Below, piece by piece: positions 9,957 through 18,057 of a DNA stretch of 64,000 nt. The DNA is from Peptoclostridium litorale DSM 5388 (lineage in GTDB: Bacteria; Bacillota; Clostridia; Peptostreptococcales; Peptostreptococcaceae). Location: NCBI RefSeq assembly GCF_900141635.1, contig NZ_FSRH01000009.1:78592-142591 (forward strand), read 5' to 3'. Within the stretch, counting starts at the first letter, position 1. Each line of letters opens with the position of its first letter. The notes under the pieces are model-generated. The model did no database searches and was not told the DNA's origin. It saw only the letters and a list, made by a program, of their open reading frames with translations. The translations under genes were made by a program, and so were the position numbers.

Positions 9957-10627
9957 ATCTGTCCTCCGAATCTGTATCCAATTCCCCTTACAGTCTGTAT
10001 AAGGACTGCGCTTTCTCCAATCTTCATCCTGAGTCTTTTTATGTGAGTATCCACAGTCCTCAGGTCGCCGTAATAGTCATACCCCCATACGCCATCGAGT
10101 ATTTGCTCCCTCGACAGGGCTATGCCCTTGTTCTTGACAAGATATATCAAAAGCTCGTATTCCTTTGGAGTGAGCTCTGCTATTTGCCCGTTTACACTTA
10201 CAATATGCGCAGATGTGTCTATGACTATTGCCCCTATGCTTATTTCATCATTCGAAAGCGGTGAGGTCCTTGAAAGAAGGGCCTTTATCCTTGCCACAAG
10301 GATTTTGAGGCTGAAAGGCTTTGTTATATACTCGTCTACGCCCAGTTCAAACCCGAACAGCTCGTCAGACTCTTCGGATCTTGCCGTCAGCATCACAATG
10401 GGTACATTTGAGCTTTTCCTTATGTTCCTGCATACCGTCCAACCGTCATATTTTGGAAGCATTATGTCAAGGACCACAAGGTCCAGGTCATTTTGCTCGA
10501 ATATATCAAGAGCCTGCTGGCCATCCCCTGCCTCAAGTATCTCAAAACCTTCTCGTTTCAGGTAATCCGATATGAGCATCCTCATCCTGACTTCGTCTTC
10601 CACTATTAGAATCTTCTGCCCGTTCAA
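9953..10627 (-). CDS. OmpR/PhoB-type response regulator
   Basis: This 224-residue DNA-binding regulator is phosphorylated by the kinase encoded just downstream. The receiver domain has the acidic pair in LIVEDEVRM, the phosphoacceptor Asp in DLVVLDIMLPKYDG, and the conserved Lys in YITKPFS. The winged-helix output domain ends VRGIGYRFGGQI. The start is TTG: GGAGGTGG lies 6-7 nt before TTG-AAC-GGG, while the upstream ATG has no ribosome binding site. The stop codon is TGA, evidence that TGA is an ordinary stop in this genome. Targets are unknown; the adjacent secreted protein gene is one candidate. Confidence 0.93.
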   Translation of the reverse strand: MNGQKILIVEDEVRMRMLISDYLKREGFEILEAGDGQQALDIFEQNDLDLVVLDIMLPKYDGWTVCRNIRKSSNVPIVMLTARSEESDELFGFELGVDEYITKPFSLKILVARIKALLSRTSPLSNDEISIGAIVIDTSAHIVSVNGQIAELTPKEYELLIYLVKNKGIALSREQILDGVWGYDYYGDLRTVDTHIKRLRMKIGESAVLIQTVRGIGYRFGGQI

Positions 10628-10757
10628 AAAACCACCTCCAGCTACATTTAATACAATTAGTATACCCCATTTTCCAGAATACAGCTGCCTGATTTGTACC
10701 TGCAAATGCCTCGCCTAAAGTTTCATATCCTTCTGAAATTATATATCCCCGCAACCC

Positions 10758-10786
10758 AAAAGAGAACCCATGCGGGTTCTCTTTAA
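10758..10786 (-). terminator. Terminator after the secreted Gly/Gln-rich protein gene
   Basis: AAAGAGAACCC-ATGC-GGGTTCTCTTT is a perfect 11-bp stem, followed on the minus strand by a short T-tract. It separates the 10795 gene from the regulator-kinase pair. Confidence 0.65.
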
Positions 10787-10794
10787 TCTAAATA

Positions 10795-11280
10795 TTATTT
10801 TTCCTCAAACTGTCTAAGTCCCTGGCCTTGTCCAAATCCCTTGCTCGCTCCTCTTCCCTGGCCCAATCCTCGTCCTTGACCTCCGAAGCCGCACTGTCCA
10901 TTTCCACAGCCGCCGTTTCCTCTTCCAAGTCCAAATCCATTTTGCCCTGGATTAGTTCCATCGCACTCTTCCATTCTCTGGAGCATTAAATCAGCCTGTT
11001 CCCTGGTTAAAGTTCCATCTTCAACCCTCTCTTCGAGAAGCGCTTTTCTGTTTTCAAGAAGCTGCTCCTTGAACTCTTCGTATTTCCCTTCTTCTTGGGC
11101 AAGCTCTCCGTAAGTCTTTCCGCTTTGCCTGTCCTCATAGGCCTCTTCAACCGTCTTTCCTGTAACATCTGAATAAACCTGCGCCGGTGTCATAACCGAA
11201 TCGGCAAATGCTACCGCGCCAAGTGATATGACCATCACTCCACCTATTATAATCTTAGTCAATTTTTTAAGTTTTTTCAT
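10795..11280 (-). CDS. Secreted protein, DUF2680-like with Gly/Gln/Cys-rich tail
   Basis: The product is exported and about 161 residues long. Residues 1-27 form a signal peptide with a Lys-rich start and IIIGGVMVISLGAVAFA. The middle (YSDVTGKTVEEAYEDRQSGK, then LTREQADLMLQRMEE) resembles the DUF2680 family of small secreted Clostridia proteins. The last 50 residues are very rich in Gly, Gln and Arg with two Cys (GGCGNGQCGFGGQGRGLGQG). The start Met follows AAGGAGATGTGTATA. It sits upstream of the two-component genes but has its own terminator. The role is unknown; an envelope-stress or metal-related function would fit the neighbouring sensor but is a guess. Confidence 0.75.
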   Translation of the reverse strand: MKKLKKLTKIIIGGVMVISLGAVAFADSVMTPAQVYSDVTGKTVEEAYEDRQSGKTYGELAQEEGKYEEFKEQLLENRKALLEERVEDGTLTREQADLMLQRMEECDGTNPGQNGFGLGRGNGGCGNGQCGFGGQGRGLGQGRGASKGFGQGQGLRQFEEK

Positions 11281-11540
11281 TATACACATCTCCTTTCAAA
11301 ATTTTAAGCCTGCCGCCCAATATACAAATCAAAAATATCCGTTTCATCTGCTAAGTAAGTGTCCTTGCCCTTGTCTGCCCTGTCTATTTGAAGCGGCTTA
11401 TTTTTATTTGTTACTCTCATTATGCCCACCTTTTGTGACAATACTGTGAACAAACAATGAATAATTTGACAAAAAACGTTTGCTTTAAAAATGCTATTGT
11501 GTTATCATCTAACTGTAATTTGAATTTAATGTTTTTTAAA

Positions 11541-11632
11541 GAACTAGGGGTGCCGGATAGACCGGCTGAGATAAAGATGCATTTCTTTAACCCTCAACCT
11601 GATCTGGATAATGCCAGCGTAGGGAAGTTTGG
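11541..11632 (+). ncRNA. TPP riboswitch (THI element)
   Basis: The conserved core is present in order: GGGGTGCC, CCGGCTGAGAT, ACCCTC, AACCTGATCTGG, ATAATGCCAGCGTAGGGAA. It lies directly upstream of thiW and thiC and senses thiamine pyrophosphate. Confidence 0.97.
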
Positions 11633-11653
11633 GCGATGATGTGCATTACACTC

Positions 11654-11694
11654 AAAGCATAAATCCTTATACTGGGTTTGTGCTTTTTTTATTT
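11654..11694 (+). terminator. Riboswitch-controlled attenuator
   Basis: AAAGCATAAATCC pairs with GGGTTTGTGCTTT (with G-U pairs) and runs into a T-tract, 20 nt after the TPP aptamer. Ligand binding should favour this terminator and shut off thiW-thiC. Confidence 0.85.
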
Positions 11695-11789
11695 CACAAA
11701 TCCTTTTCGCTAAAATTTCTCTCCCGACTTTATGCCAGCATTCGGCAAATTTGAAACTTTTTTCAATTTCAAGCGAAGGAGAAGATCAT

Positions 11790-12287
11790 ATGAATGTCAG
11801 AAAACTCACCTTTTCAGCACTTCTTGTGGCAATAGGCACCATAACGGGACACATGGTATATATCCCCGTGGGCGTTGCCAAATGTTTCCCAATGCAGCAC
11901 ACAATAAATGTAATATCGGCAGTTCTTCTTGGCCCCTGGTATTCATTGGCGAACGCATTTTTGATATCGCTACTCAGGAACATACTCGGCACAGGTTCCC
12001 CTCTCGCGTTCCCAGGAAGCATGATAGGAGCGGCTATTGCATCGTTTGCATACCTAAAGTCAAGAAACATGTATTTCGCTGCAGCCGGCGAGATTGCAGG
12101 CACTGGAATAATAGGGGCTCTTCTTTCATTCCCCATGGCATACTTCATAATGGGCAAACAGGTCGGAGCGCTGTTTTTCATAATTCCATTTACGGCAAGT
12201 ACAATAGGGGGAAGCCTCATAGCTCTTGCTATTTTGAAATCCGCACAGTTTTCAGGAGTTTTCAAGAGCATAAAAGCCGCAAGATAG
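11790..12287 (+). CDS. thiW: ThiW thiamine-precursor transporter component
   Basis: This is a small membrane protein of 165 residues with about five hydrophobic helices. It is the substrate-binding S component of an energy-coupling-factor importer thought to take up the thiazole precursor of thiamine. MNVRKLTFSALLVAIGTITG is the usual N-terminus and GVAKCFPMQHTINVISAVLL the conserved central motif. The start ATG follows AAGGAGAAG; an earlier in-frame Met at 11751 has no binding site. It is the first gene after the TPP riboswitch and is followed by thiC. No EcfT or EcfA gene is in the window. Confidence 0.92.
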   Translation: MNVRKLTFSALLVAIGTITGHMVYIPVGVAKCFPMQHTINVISAVLLGPWYSLANAFLISLLRNILGTGSPLAFPGSMIGAAIASFAYLKSRNMYFAAAGEIAGTGIIGALLSFPMAYFIMGKQVGALFFIIPFTASTIGGSLIALAILKSAQFSGVFKSIKAAR

Positions 12288-12389
12288 AGTTTGTAGAAAT
12301 AATTCAAACAGATTCACCGGCCCCAGAGCCTGAATTATATAAAATCAAACGTTAGACATCATATACAAAATCGAAAAGGAGAATATATC

Positions 12390-13706
12390 ATGAAAAACTA
12401 CACGACTCAAATGGATGCCGCAAGAAAAGGCATAATCACAAAAGAAATTGAAGCAGTTGCAAAAAAGGAGAGAATGGAAACTTCAAAGCTTATGGAGCTG
12501 GTTGCAAGCGGAAGGGTTGCAATTCCTGCCAACAAAAACCACGTATCTTTAAGCCCTGAAGGCGTTGGAGAAGGGCTTAGGACTAAAATAAACGTAAACC
12601 TTGGAATTTCAAAGGACTGCCGCTGCATAGACACTGAGCTTGAAAAAGTTCAAAAGGCAATAGACATGAAGGCTGAAGCCATAATGGACCTTAGCTCTTT
12701 CGGAAAGACCGAAGAGTTCAGAAAAAGAGTCGTAGAAATGTCTCCTGCAATGATAGGAACAGTTCCAATGTACGATGCTGTAGGCTTTTACGACAAGGAA
12801 CTTAAAGATATAACTGCATCAGAATTTTTGGACGTCGTGAAAAAGCACGCTGAAGACGGAGTTGACTTCATGACTATACACGCCGGAGTCAACAGGGAAA
12901 CTGCCCACATATTCAAGAGAAATTCAAGACTTACAAACATAGTTTCAAGAGGAGGATCTCTTCTTTACGCATGGATGGAGCTTACAGGAAACGAAAACCC
13001 ATTCTATGAGTACTACGACGAGCTTCTTGACATTTGTGCGCAGTACGACGTTACAATAAGCCTTGGAGACGCATGCAGACCTGGAAGCATAGCCGACTCT
13101 ACAGACGCAAGCCAGATAAAGGAGCTCATTCTGCTTGGAGAGCTTACAAAGAGAGCCTGGGAGAAGAACGTTCAGATAATAGTTGAAGGACCTGGACACA
13201 TGAGCCTTAACGAAATACAGTCAAACATGCTTCTTCAAAAGAAACTTTGCCACGGAGCGCCATTCTATGTGCTTGGACCTATAGTTACAGACGTGGCTCC
13301 AGGATACGACCACATAACAAGCGCGATAGGGGGAGCCATAGCTGCGGCAAGCGGAGCAGACTTTTTATGTTATGTAACACCTGCAGAGCACCTTAGACTG
13401 CCTGACCTTGACGACATGAAGGAAGGTATAATAGCTTCAAGAATAGCAGCTCACGCAGCTGACATAGCAAAGGGAATACCTGGTGCAAGAGACTGGGACA
13501 ACAGCATGAGCAAGGCTAGAGCCGAGCTTGACTGGGAGAAGATGTTCGAGCTTTCAATGGACCCTGAAAAGGCTAGAAGATATAGAGCATCATCTGTTCC
13601 TGCACATGAGGACTCATGCACAATGTGCGGAAAGATGTGCGCCGTGAGAACCATGAACAGGGTTATGGCAGGCAAGGATATAAACATCCTTAGGAATGAC
13701 GACTAA
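12390..13706 (+). CDS. thiC: Phosphomethylpyrimidine synthase
   Basis: This 438-residue cytoplasmic radical SAM enzyme turns aminoimidazole ribotide into hydroxymethylpyrimidine phosphate for thiamine. Visible signatures are [38 protein letters not shown]-like [17 protein letters not shown], and a C-terminal cluster-binding CTMCGKMC (Cx2Cx3C, against Cx2Cx4C in the enterobacterial enzyme). It is the short form without the N-terminal extension of proteobacterial ThiC. Ribosome binding site AAAGGAG precedes the ATG. The TPP riboswitch and thiW support a thiamine role over the paralogous anaerobic benzimidazole synthases (BzaA/B/F). Confidence 0.95.
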   Translation: MKNYTTQMDAARKGIITKEIEAVAKKERMETSKLMELVASGRVAIPANKNHVSLSPEGVGEGLRTKINVNLGISKDCRCIDTELEKVQKAIDMKAEAIMDLSSFGKTEEFRKRVVEMSPAMIGTVPMYDAVGFYDKELKDITASEFLDVVKKHAEDGVDFMTIHAGVNRETAHIFKRNSRLTNIVSRGGSLLYAWMELTGNENPFYEYYDELLDICAQYDVTISLGDACRPGSIADSTDASQIKELILLGELTKRAWEKNVQIIVEGPGHMSLNEIQSNMLLQKKLCHGAPFYVLGPIVTDVAPGYDHITSAIGGAIAAASGADFLCYVTPAEHLRLPDLDDMKEGIIASRIAAHAADIAKGIPGARDWDNSMSKARAELDWEKMFELSMDPEKARRYRASSVPAHEDSCTMCGKMCAVRTMNRVMAGKDINILRNDD

Positions 13707-13810
13707 TAAAAGCCAAACAGCTCAACTAATACACTACCTAAAATGTACACATTCCCTTTCCATATGGTATTATATAGTCATGGCTTAAAATACATATGGA
13801 TGGTGATATT

Positions 13811-14569
13811 ATGACTATATACTCTTGGAATGTAAACGGGCTAAGGTCCATTGCAAAAAAGGGCTTTTTCGAGTGGATTGGCACTACCGCCCCCGATATA
13901 CTATGCCTTCAGGAGACAAAGGCCCATATAGAACAACTCGAAGACAGCCTGATAAACATACCAGGCTACTTCTCGTATTTCTGCTCTGGAAAAAGAAAGG
14001 GCTACAGCGGGGTGGCGCTTTACTCCAAAGTCGAGCCTAATCTTGTGGAGTATGGAATAGGCATAGAACGATTTGACGAGGAGGGCAGGATAATAATCGC
14101 CCATTACGACGAGTTCATCCTTTTGAACATATATTTTCCAAACGGCCAAAAGGACGATGACAGGCTTTCATACAAGCTTGAATTCTATGATGCAGTGCTC
14201 GAATACTGCAACGGCCTGAGGTCAAATGGCAAAAAACTCGTGATATGCGGGGACTACAACACGGCCCACAGGGAGATAGACCTTAAAAATCCAAAGGCAA
14301 ATTCAAAGACTTCCGGATTTTTACCTGTCGAAAGGGAGTGGATTGACAAGCTCATACAAAACGGATATGTCGATACTTTCAGGCATTTTCACCCTGAGCA
14401 GGTCAAGTATTCGTGGTGGAGCTACAGGTTCAAGGCAAGGGAGAGAAATGCGGGCTGGAGAATAGACTACCATTTCGTATCTGATGACATGATTGACATG
14501 GTCAAAGGCGCAGACATTCTAGATGAAGTGCACGGCTCAGACCACTGCCCAGTAGTCCTCTCCATATAG
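13811..14569 (+). CDS. Exodeoxyribonuclease III / AP endonuclease
   Basis: This 252-residue repair nuclease belongs to the exonuclease-endonuclease-phosphatase superfamily and incises DNA 5' to abasic sites. Conserved blocks in order are TIYSWNVNGLRS, DILCLQETKAH (metal Glu), GYSGVALYSK, GDYNTAHREIDL (catalytic Asp and Asn), WSYRFKARERNAGWRIDY, and GSDHCPVVLSI (catalytic Asp-His). The ATG at 13811 is preceded by GGATGGTGA and fits family N-termini. It is monocistronic. Of the known paralogues it most resembles the Bacillus ExoA type. Confidence 0.94.
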   Translation: MTIYSWNVNGLRSIAKKGFFEWIGTTAPDILCLQETKAHIEQLEDSLINIPGYFSYFCSGKRKGYSGVALYSKVEPNLVEYGIGIERFDEEGRIIIAHYDEFILLNIYFPNGQKDDDRLSYKLEFYDAVLEYCNGLRSNGKKLVICGDYNTAHREIDLKNPKANSKTSGFLPVEREWIDKLIQNGYVDTFRHFHPEQVKYSWWSYRFKARERNAGWRIDYHFVSDDMIDMVKGADILDEVHGSDHCPVVLSI

Positions 14570-14597
14570 CTCGAATCATCATTAAGACACCATCAAA

Positions 14598-14621
14598 AAA
14601 GAAAGTCCTAAGACTTTCTTT
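14598..14621. terminator. Bidirectional terminator
   Basis: AAAGAAAGTC-CTAA-GACTTTCTTT is a perfect 10-bp stem between the convergent nuclease gene and the 14628 gene, with A/T tracts on both sides. Confidence 0.8.
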
Positions 14622-14627
14622 CAAATG

Positions 14628-15065
14628 CTAGTATACGTGAGGCTGCTCGTCAAATTCCGAGTAGTCCTCTTTTTTATCCTTTATCTCTTCATATGCCTTT
14701 TGGAGCTGCTCTATGTGAATATTAACAATGCCCTGTATCTCCTGCTCCATCTTCTCATCATCTTCGTCCATTTCAAGCCTTATGGCCCATACTGGATTGA
14801 AGTAAGAATCATCCTCTTCAACACTCTTTGCCTTTTCCTCTATCTCAGAGATGTCATAGTAGTCAAATACAGCCACAAACTCCCAGTCCTCAAGGTCTTT
14901 GTCTGTTGTAAGCCTCATAACTATATCGTAGCCCTCATCTGCCTTTTCGGCATATATTCCGCCTATTATCTCTCCGTTTTTCTCTATGTCATAGCTTGTT
15001 ATTTCTTTTTCCAAAATCCCAGTTTCAATGTCTTTTTCCATAACTATCATTCTAAATGGCTCCAT
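14628..15065 (-). CDS. Conserved small acidic protein, function unknown
   Basis: I do not recognise the family. The product is 145 residues, soluble and strongly acidic, without signal peptide or membrane helices. It has an alternating strand pattern in the first 90 residues (MEPFRMIVMEKDIETG, EIIGGIYAEKADEGYDIVMR, DWEFVAVFDYYDI) followed by helical acidic stretches. It is the second gene of a pair with the DUF1292 gene 20 bp upstream, probably one transcript. The start ATG lies shortly after an AAGGAGAC site. Confidence 0.75.
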   Translation of the reverse strand: MEPFRMIVMEKDIETGILEKEITSYDIEKNGEIIGGIYAEKADEGYDIVMRLTTDKDLEDWEFVAVFDYYDISEIEEKAKSVEEDDSYFNPVWAIRLEMDEDDEKMEQEIQGIVNIHIEQLQKAYEEIKDKKEDYSEFDEQPHVY

Positions 15066-15085
15066 ATGCTAAGTCTCCTTTAGAA

Positions 15086-15331
15086 TTATTCTTCGTCAAA
15101 ATATGAATCGTACTCTTCAACAACTCTTTCAAATTCGTCTTCGTCTTCTACAGCTTCATATCTGAATTTTCCGTCTTCCTCTATCTTCCTGTACACGTAT
15201 GCGTCATCCTCGTCTCCCGGATCTGCAAGAAGCACGTATACAACACCTTCCATCTCTAATTCTTCTACAAGTTCAAATTCAACGTCGTTTCCATTTTCAT
15301 CCTTAAGTATTACCATGTTTTTTTCTTCCAT
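15086..15331 (-). CDS. DUF1292 family protein
   Basis: This 81-residue, highly acidic cytoplasmic protein has the standard length of the DUF1292 family. It begins with strands (VILKDENGNDVEFELVEELE, GVVYVLLADPG) and ends in an acidic helix (DEDEFERVVEEYDSYFDEE). Members often lie near ruvX-alaS in Firmicutes; here the neighbour is a different small acidic protein. GGAGGACTAC precedes the start. The function is unknown. It lacks the Cys/His extension of the paralogue at 6956-7330. Confidence 0.85.
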   Translation of the reverse strand: MEEKNMVILKDENGNDVEFELVEELEMEGVVYVLLADPGDEDDAYVYRKIEEDGKFRYEAVEDEDEFERVVEEYDSYFDEE

Positions 15332-15411
15332 TGTAGTCCTCCTAAAATATTTTTATGCCGCCAAGACAATTATATTATCCCTACCGCCACATGTACACAG
15401 ATATTTTAACT

Positions 15412-15873
15412 CTACTCTTTCCTTTGAAGCATTACAAGCGAATCCTCGACATATTTCCTGTCCTTGAACTCCAAAAGTGCGGCCTGTCCCTTTTTATAGT
15501 GCACCTGCCTTCCGGTTATATCGCTCGTCCATTCGCTCACATTAGGCTCATGCCCCACCACTATAAGGCAGTCCGTTCCATCAAGCTGTTTCATCTCCTC
15601 AATAAGTTGAAGTGAAGTTCCGTTTTCGATAAAATCCTTCTGCTGAATATAGTGTATATCCAAAACGTCTTCTATTATCTTTGCCGTCTGCCAAGCCCTT
15701 GTAAGAGGACTTGTCCATATATATACATTGCTGCATCTTGTCACAAGAGGTTTTATCTGCAGTGCGGTGTTTTCAGCCTGTTCTACGCCCTTTGACACAA
15801 GCTCTCTTTTTGAATCGTCCTTAACGCTGCCCCTTTCCTGGGCCGTTGCATGCCTTACTATTACAAGTCTCAT
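15412..15873 (-). CDS. SixA-type phosphohistidine phosphatase
   Basis: This 153-residue cytoplasmic protein of the histidine phosphatase superfamily carries the RHG-type motif as VRHATA with the catalytic His. The conserved Arg follows in WTSPLTRAWQTA and the second catalytic His in IVVGHEPNVSEW. The length and the GHEPN motif match SixA, which removes phosphate from phosphohistidine of signalling proteins. Start chosen at the ATG after GGGGTGATAAAT; a GTG three codons earlier overlaps the binding site. It is monocistronic. Confidence 0.87.
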   Translation of the reverse strand: MRLVIVRHATAQERGSVKDDSKRELVSKGVEQAENTALQIKPLVTRCSNVYIWTSPLTRAWQTAKIIEDVLDIHYIQQKDFIENGTSLQLIEEMKQLDGTDCLIVVGHEPNVSEWTSDITGRQVHYKKGQAALLEFKDRKYVEDSLVMLQRKE

Positions 15874-16003
15874 ATTTATCACCCCTTTTCATCAATGCAC
15901 TCTTTTTTTGCCATTATATGGTTTAAATTACCCCTATAAATATAATTTAAACCGCATCAGACAACTCTTATATAACTACTATATTCCAAAAGTCGAAAGG
16001 TGT

Positions 16004-16044
16004 CAAAAAAACAGCCCCATAAGTTAGTTTTCCCTTATGAGGCT
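16004..16044 (-). terminator. Terminator overlapping the end of a 47-codon gene
   Basis: On the minus strand AGCCTCATAAG and CTTATGGGGCT form an 11-bp stem followed by a seven-T run. The ascending arm is inside the last codons of the small gene 16024-16167. Confidence 0.75.
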
Positions 16045-16167
16045 TGTGTATAGAGTTATTTTTTCATCTATTGATGTTTTGAGCTTTTCGTAGTAATCAG
16101 GCTTATCATCCTGGCCCTGTATCATTTCAAACAGCATGTCCATCCTGTCTGCGGCTATTTCTTGCAT
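16024..16167 (-). CDS. Small protein of 47 residues, unknown function
   Basis: The product is MQEIAADRMDMLFEMIQGQD followed by a helical, charged tail ending SLIREN. It is probably cytoplasmic and all helical. It is supported by an AGGAGGG ribosome binding site 8-9 nt before the ATG and by a terminator immediately at its end. No family is recognised. Confidence 0.6.
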   Translation of the reverse strand: MQEIAADRMDMLFEMIQGQDDKPDYYEKLKTSIDEKITLYTSLIREN

Positions 16168-16255
16168 GGTTTATATTCCCTCCTGTGCATCTTATAGGAT
16201 ATATATACCCTTTTGGATTGATAAAACACATTTTCATGCATCTCTATGCGAAAAG

Positions 16256-17110
16256 CTATATTACCTCCCTGACAGGCGGATTGAATTTAGGGGTGAAGTC
16301 GTCCACAAGCAGTGGATTGTCGTAATTTTTGAGCATTAGAAGGTTTCCAACATATTCATGATATTTTTTGAAAAGTGAGCTTGAGTTCAGCTTGGATATG
16401 TTGATTTCAAGCACCACGCTGTTTTCATATCCCATTGAGTCCAAGTATTTCATGGCCTTTATAAAGTCCGTATTGAAATGGTAGAATGGGCAGTGGTCGC
16501 TTCCTTGCACATCGTGTATGTGTATGTTGCTTATTCTGGATTCAAGGCCTTTTTCAAGCCTGTATGAATGGTTGTTTGACGCAACCTCGTGGCCTATGTC
16601 CCAGCAAAGCCCCATATGACTGTTTTTTATTATACTTGATATATGGTTTGTGCCAAGCCTTATATGATTTTTTGTGCTGTTTAGGTTTTCAAGGCTCGGG
16701 TTTATGGCAAGGCCTTTTGAATCTATTTCATGCAGAAGCATATTTACATATTCAGCAGTATTTTTCACTGCTTCCATCTCGCTATGGCCGCTCATCGGAT
16801 GGAAAACAACGTCTACTTTGCCTCCCATTATGCCCGCAATCTCGTTGTAAAATCTCAGCATACGGGCTATTTTTTCCCTGTCGTTAAAATGCCCTTCAGG
16901 ATTTGGCGCATGCACCTGGAGTATCATGCCCTCTTCCTTCAGAGTCCTTGCCATTCTTTCCATGTATGCCCTTTCGAATTCACAAAATACATCTACATTC
17001 AGTTCTATGCCGTCAACGGCGTTTGAAATGTCTGCGCACTTCATTATCTGCACAAGCATTTCAGGCGCGCAGTCAAATCCAATATGGTTTATGCTTATAA
17101 GGAAATTCAA
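16256..17110 (-). CDS. Sugar phosphate isomerase/epimerase-like TIM barrel protein
   Basis: This 284-residue protein of the AP endonuclease 2 / xylose isomerase-like family is expected to be a metal-dependent isomerase or lyase. Visible blocks include GIELNVDVFCEF, ILQVHAPNPEGHF, DVVFHPMSGHSE, NPSLENLNS, GLCWDIGHEV, ISNIHIHDVQGSDHCPF and SVVLEIN, which supply the His, Glu and Asp metal ligands. The start is a TTG: AGGAGGAG lies 6 nt before TTG-AAT-TTC. A longer reading to 17152 begins at another TTG with no binding site. It stands alone; the substrate cannot be assigned. Confidence 0.8.
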   Translation of the reverse strand: MNFLISINHIGFDCAPEMLVQIMKCADISNAVDGIELNVDVFCEFERAYMERMARTLKEEGMILQVHAPNPEGHFNDREKIARMLRFYNEIAGIMGGKVDVVFHPMSGHSEMEAVKNTAEYVNMLLHEIDSKGLAINPSLENLNSTKNHIRLGTNHISSIIKNSHMGLCWDIGHEVASNNHSYRLEKGLESRISNIHIHDVQGSDHCPFYHFNTDFIKAMKYLDSMGYENSVVLEINISKLNSSSLFKKYHEYVGNLLMLKNYDNPLLVDDFTPKFNPPVREVI

Positions 17111-17304
17111 TCTTTTCTCCTCCTCTTTATATACAATCAACAGCTTTTCCAATTAAAGATTAATATAATAAGAAGTCTCTTTCAAGCACATTTACATACT
17201 TTTAAAGCTTTTTAACGTCCTCTTAACACCTACGTAATATTTTCTTAAAGATACGGCTGTAAAATGGACTCAGAAATAAAAATAAAAATGAGGAGAGTGA
17301 TATT

Positions 17305-17895
17305 ATGAAAATCAATTTGTGCATAGACATAGACGGTACTGTAACAGAGCCTTACTACTGGCTTGAAAGAGCAAACAGCCATTTCGGATGCGATATTAAG
17401 CCCTGTGATGTTACAAGCTATGAAATCCATAAGGTAATAGGCGTAAGCGATAAGGAGTATGTTGAATTTTACAATCAGTGCTGCCACGAGCTTCACATGG
17501 AATCTGAAATAAGAGAACATTCAAAGGACATCATATCCAGACTGTCGTCATTTTGCAGTGTAAACTATGTGACTGCAAGGCAAAAATCACTTGAACTTAC
17601 TACTGAAAATTGGCTTAAAAAGCACGACATAATGCTTGGAAGCCTTCATCTTCTTGGTTCCCACTACAAGGTTGAAAAAGCAAGAGAACTCGACTGTGAC
17701 ATATTCATAGAGGACAGGTATGAAAACGCCGTGGAGATTTCAAATGCCGGATTCGATGTGCTTCTTATAAACTGCGAATATAACAAGGGACCTCTTCCTG
17801 AAAATGCAAAGCGCGTATACGACTGGCACCAGATAGAAATCGAAATCAATAGATACGCCCAAAAGATCAAAAGTAAAAAGCAGGAGATAGCTTAG
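17305..17895 (+). CDS. 5'(3')-deoxyribonucleotidase-like HAD phosphatase
   Basis: This is a 196-residue cytoplasmic HAD hydrolase of the NT5C type. The nucleophile motif is LCIDIDGTVTEP (first Asp nucleophile, second Asp acid/base). Motif II Thr is in NYVTARQKS, and motif IV FIEDRYENAVEI holds the metal-binding Asp. The cap region between about residues 25 and 80 is rich in Cys and His. The start is supported by GAGGAGAGTG. It probably dephosphorylates nucleoside monophosphates; the exact substrate is inference. It is monocistronic with a terminator at 17919. Confidence 0.85.
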   Translation: MKINLCIDIDGTVTEPYYWLERANSHFGCDIKPCDVTSYEIHKVIGVSDKEYVEFYNQCCHELHMESEIREHSKDIISRLSSFCSVNYVTARQKSLELTTENWLKKHDIMLGSLHLLGSHYKVEKARELDCDIFIEDRYENAVEISNAGFDVLLINCEYNKGPLPENAKRVYDWHQIEIEINRYAQKIKSKKQEIA

Positions 17896-17918
17896 AGTCA
17901 TCTCCTGCCGTGCTAGCA

Positions 17919-17947
17919 AGATGTCTTTGTCTGGACGTCTTTTTTTA
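17919..17947 (+). terminator. Terminator after the nucleotidase gene
   Basis: AAGATGTC / GACGTCTT followed by a long T-run. A second stem, GCAGGAGAT / ATCTCCTGC (17880-17908), lies across the stop codon just before it. Confidence 0.8.
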
Positions 17948-18057
17948 TGCCTGCAAATTTTCATATAGCTATTTTTAACCTCCAGTTTACAAACTTAACA
18001 TGGATTCAATCCTATAAATGTCCCTTTTTTTATAAAATATACTTAGAGGTGAATATC

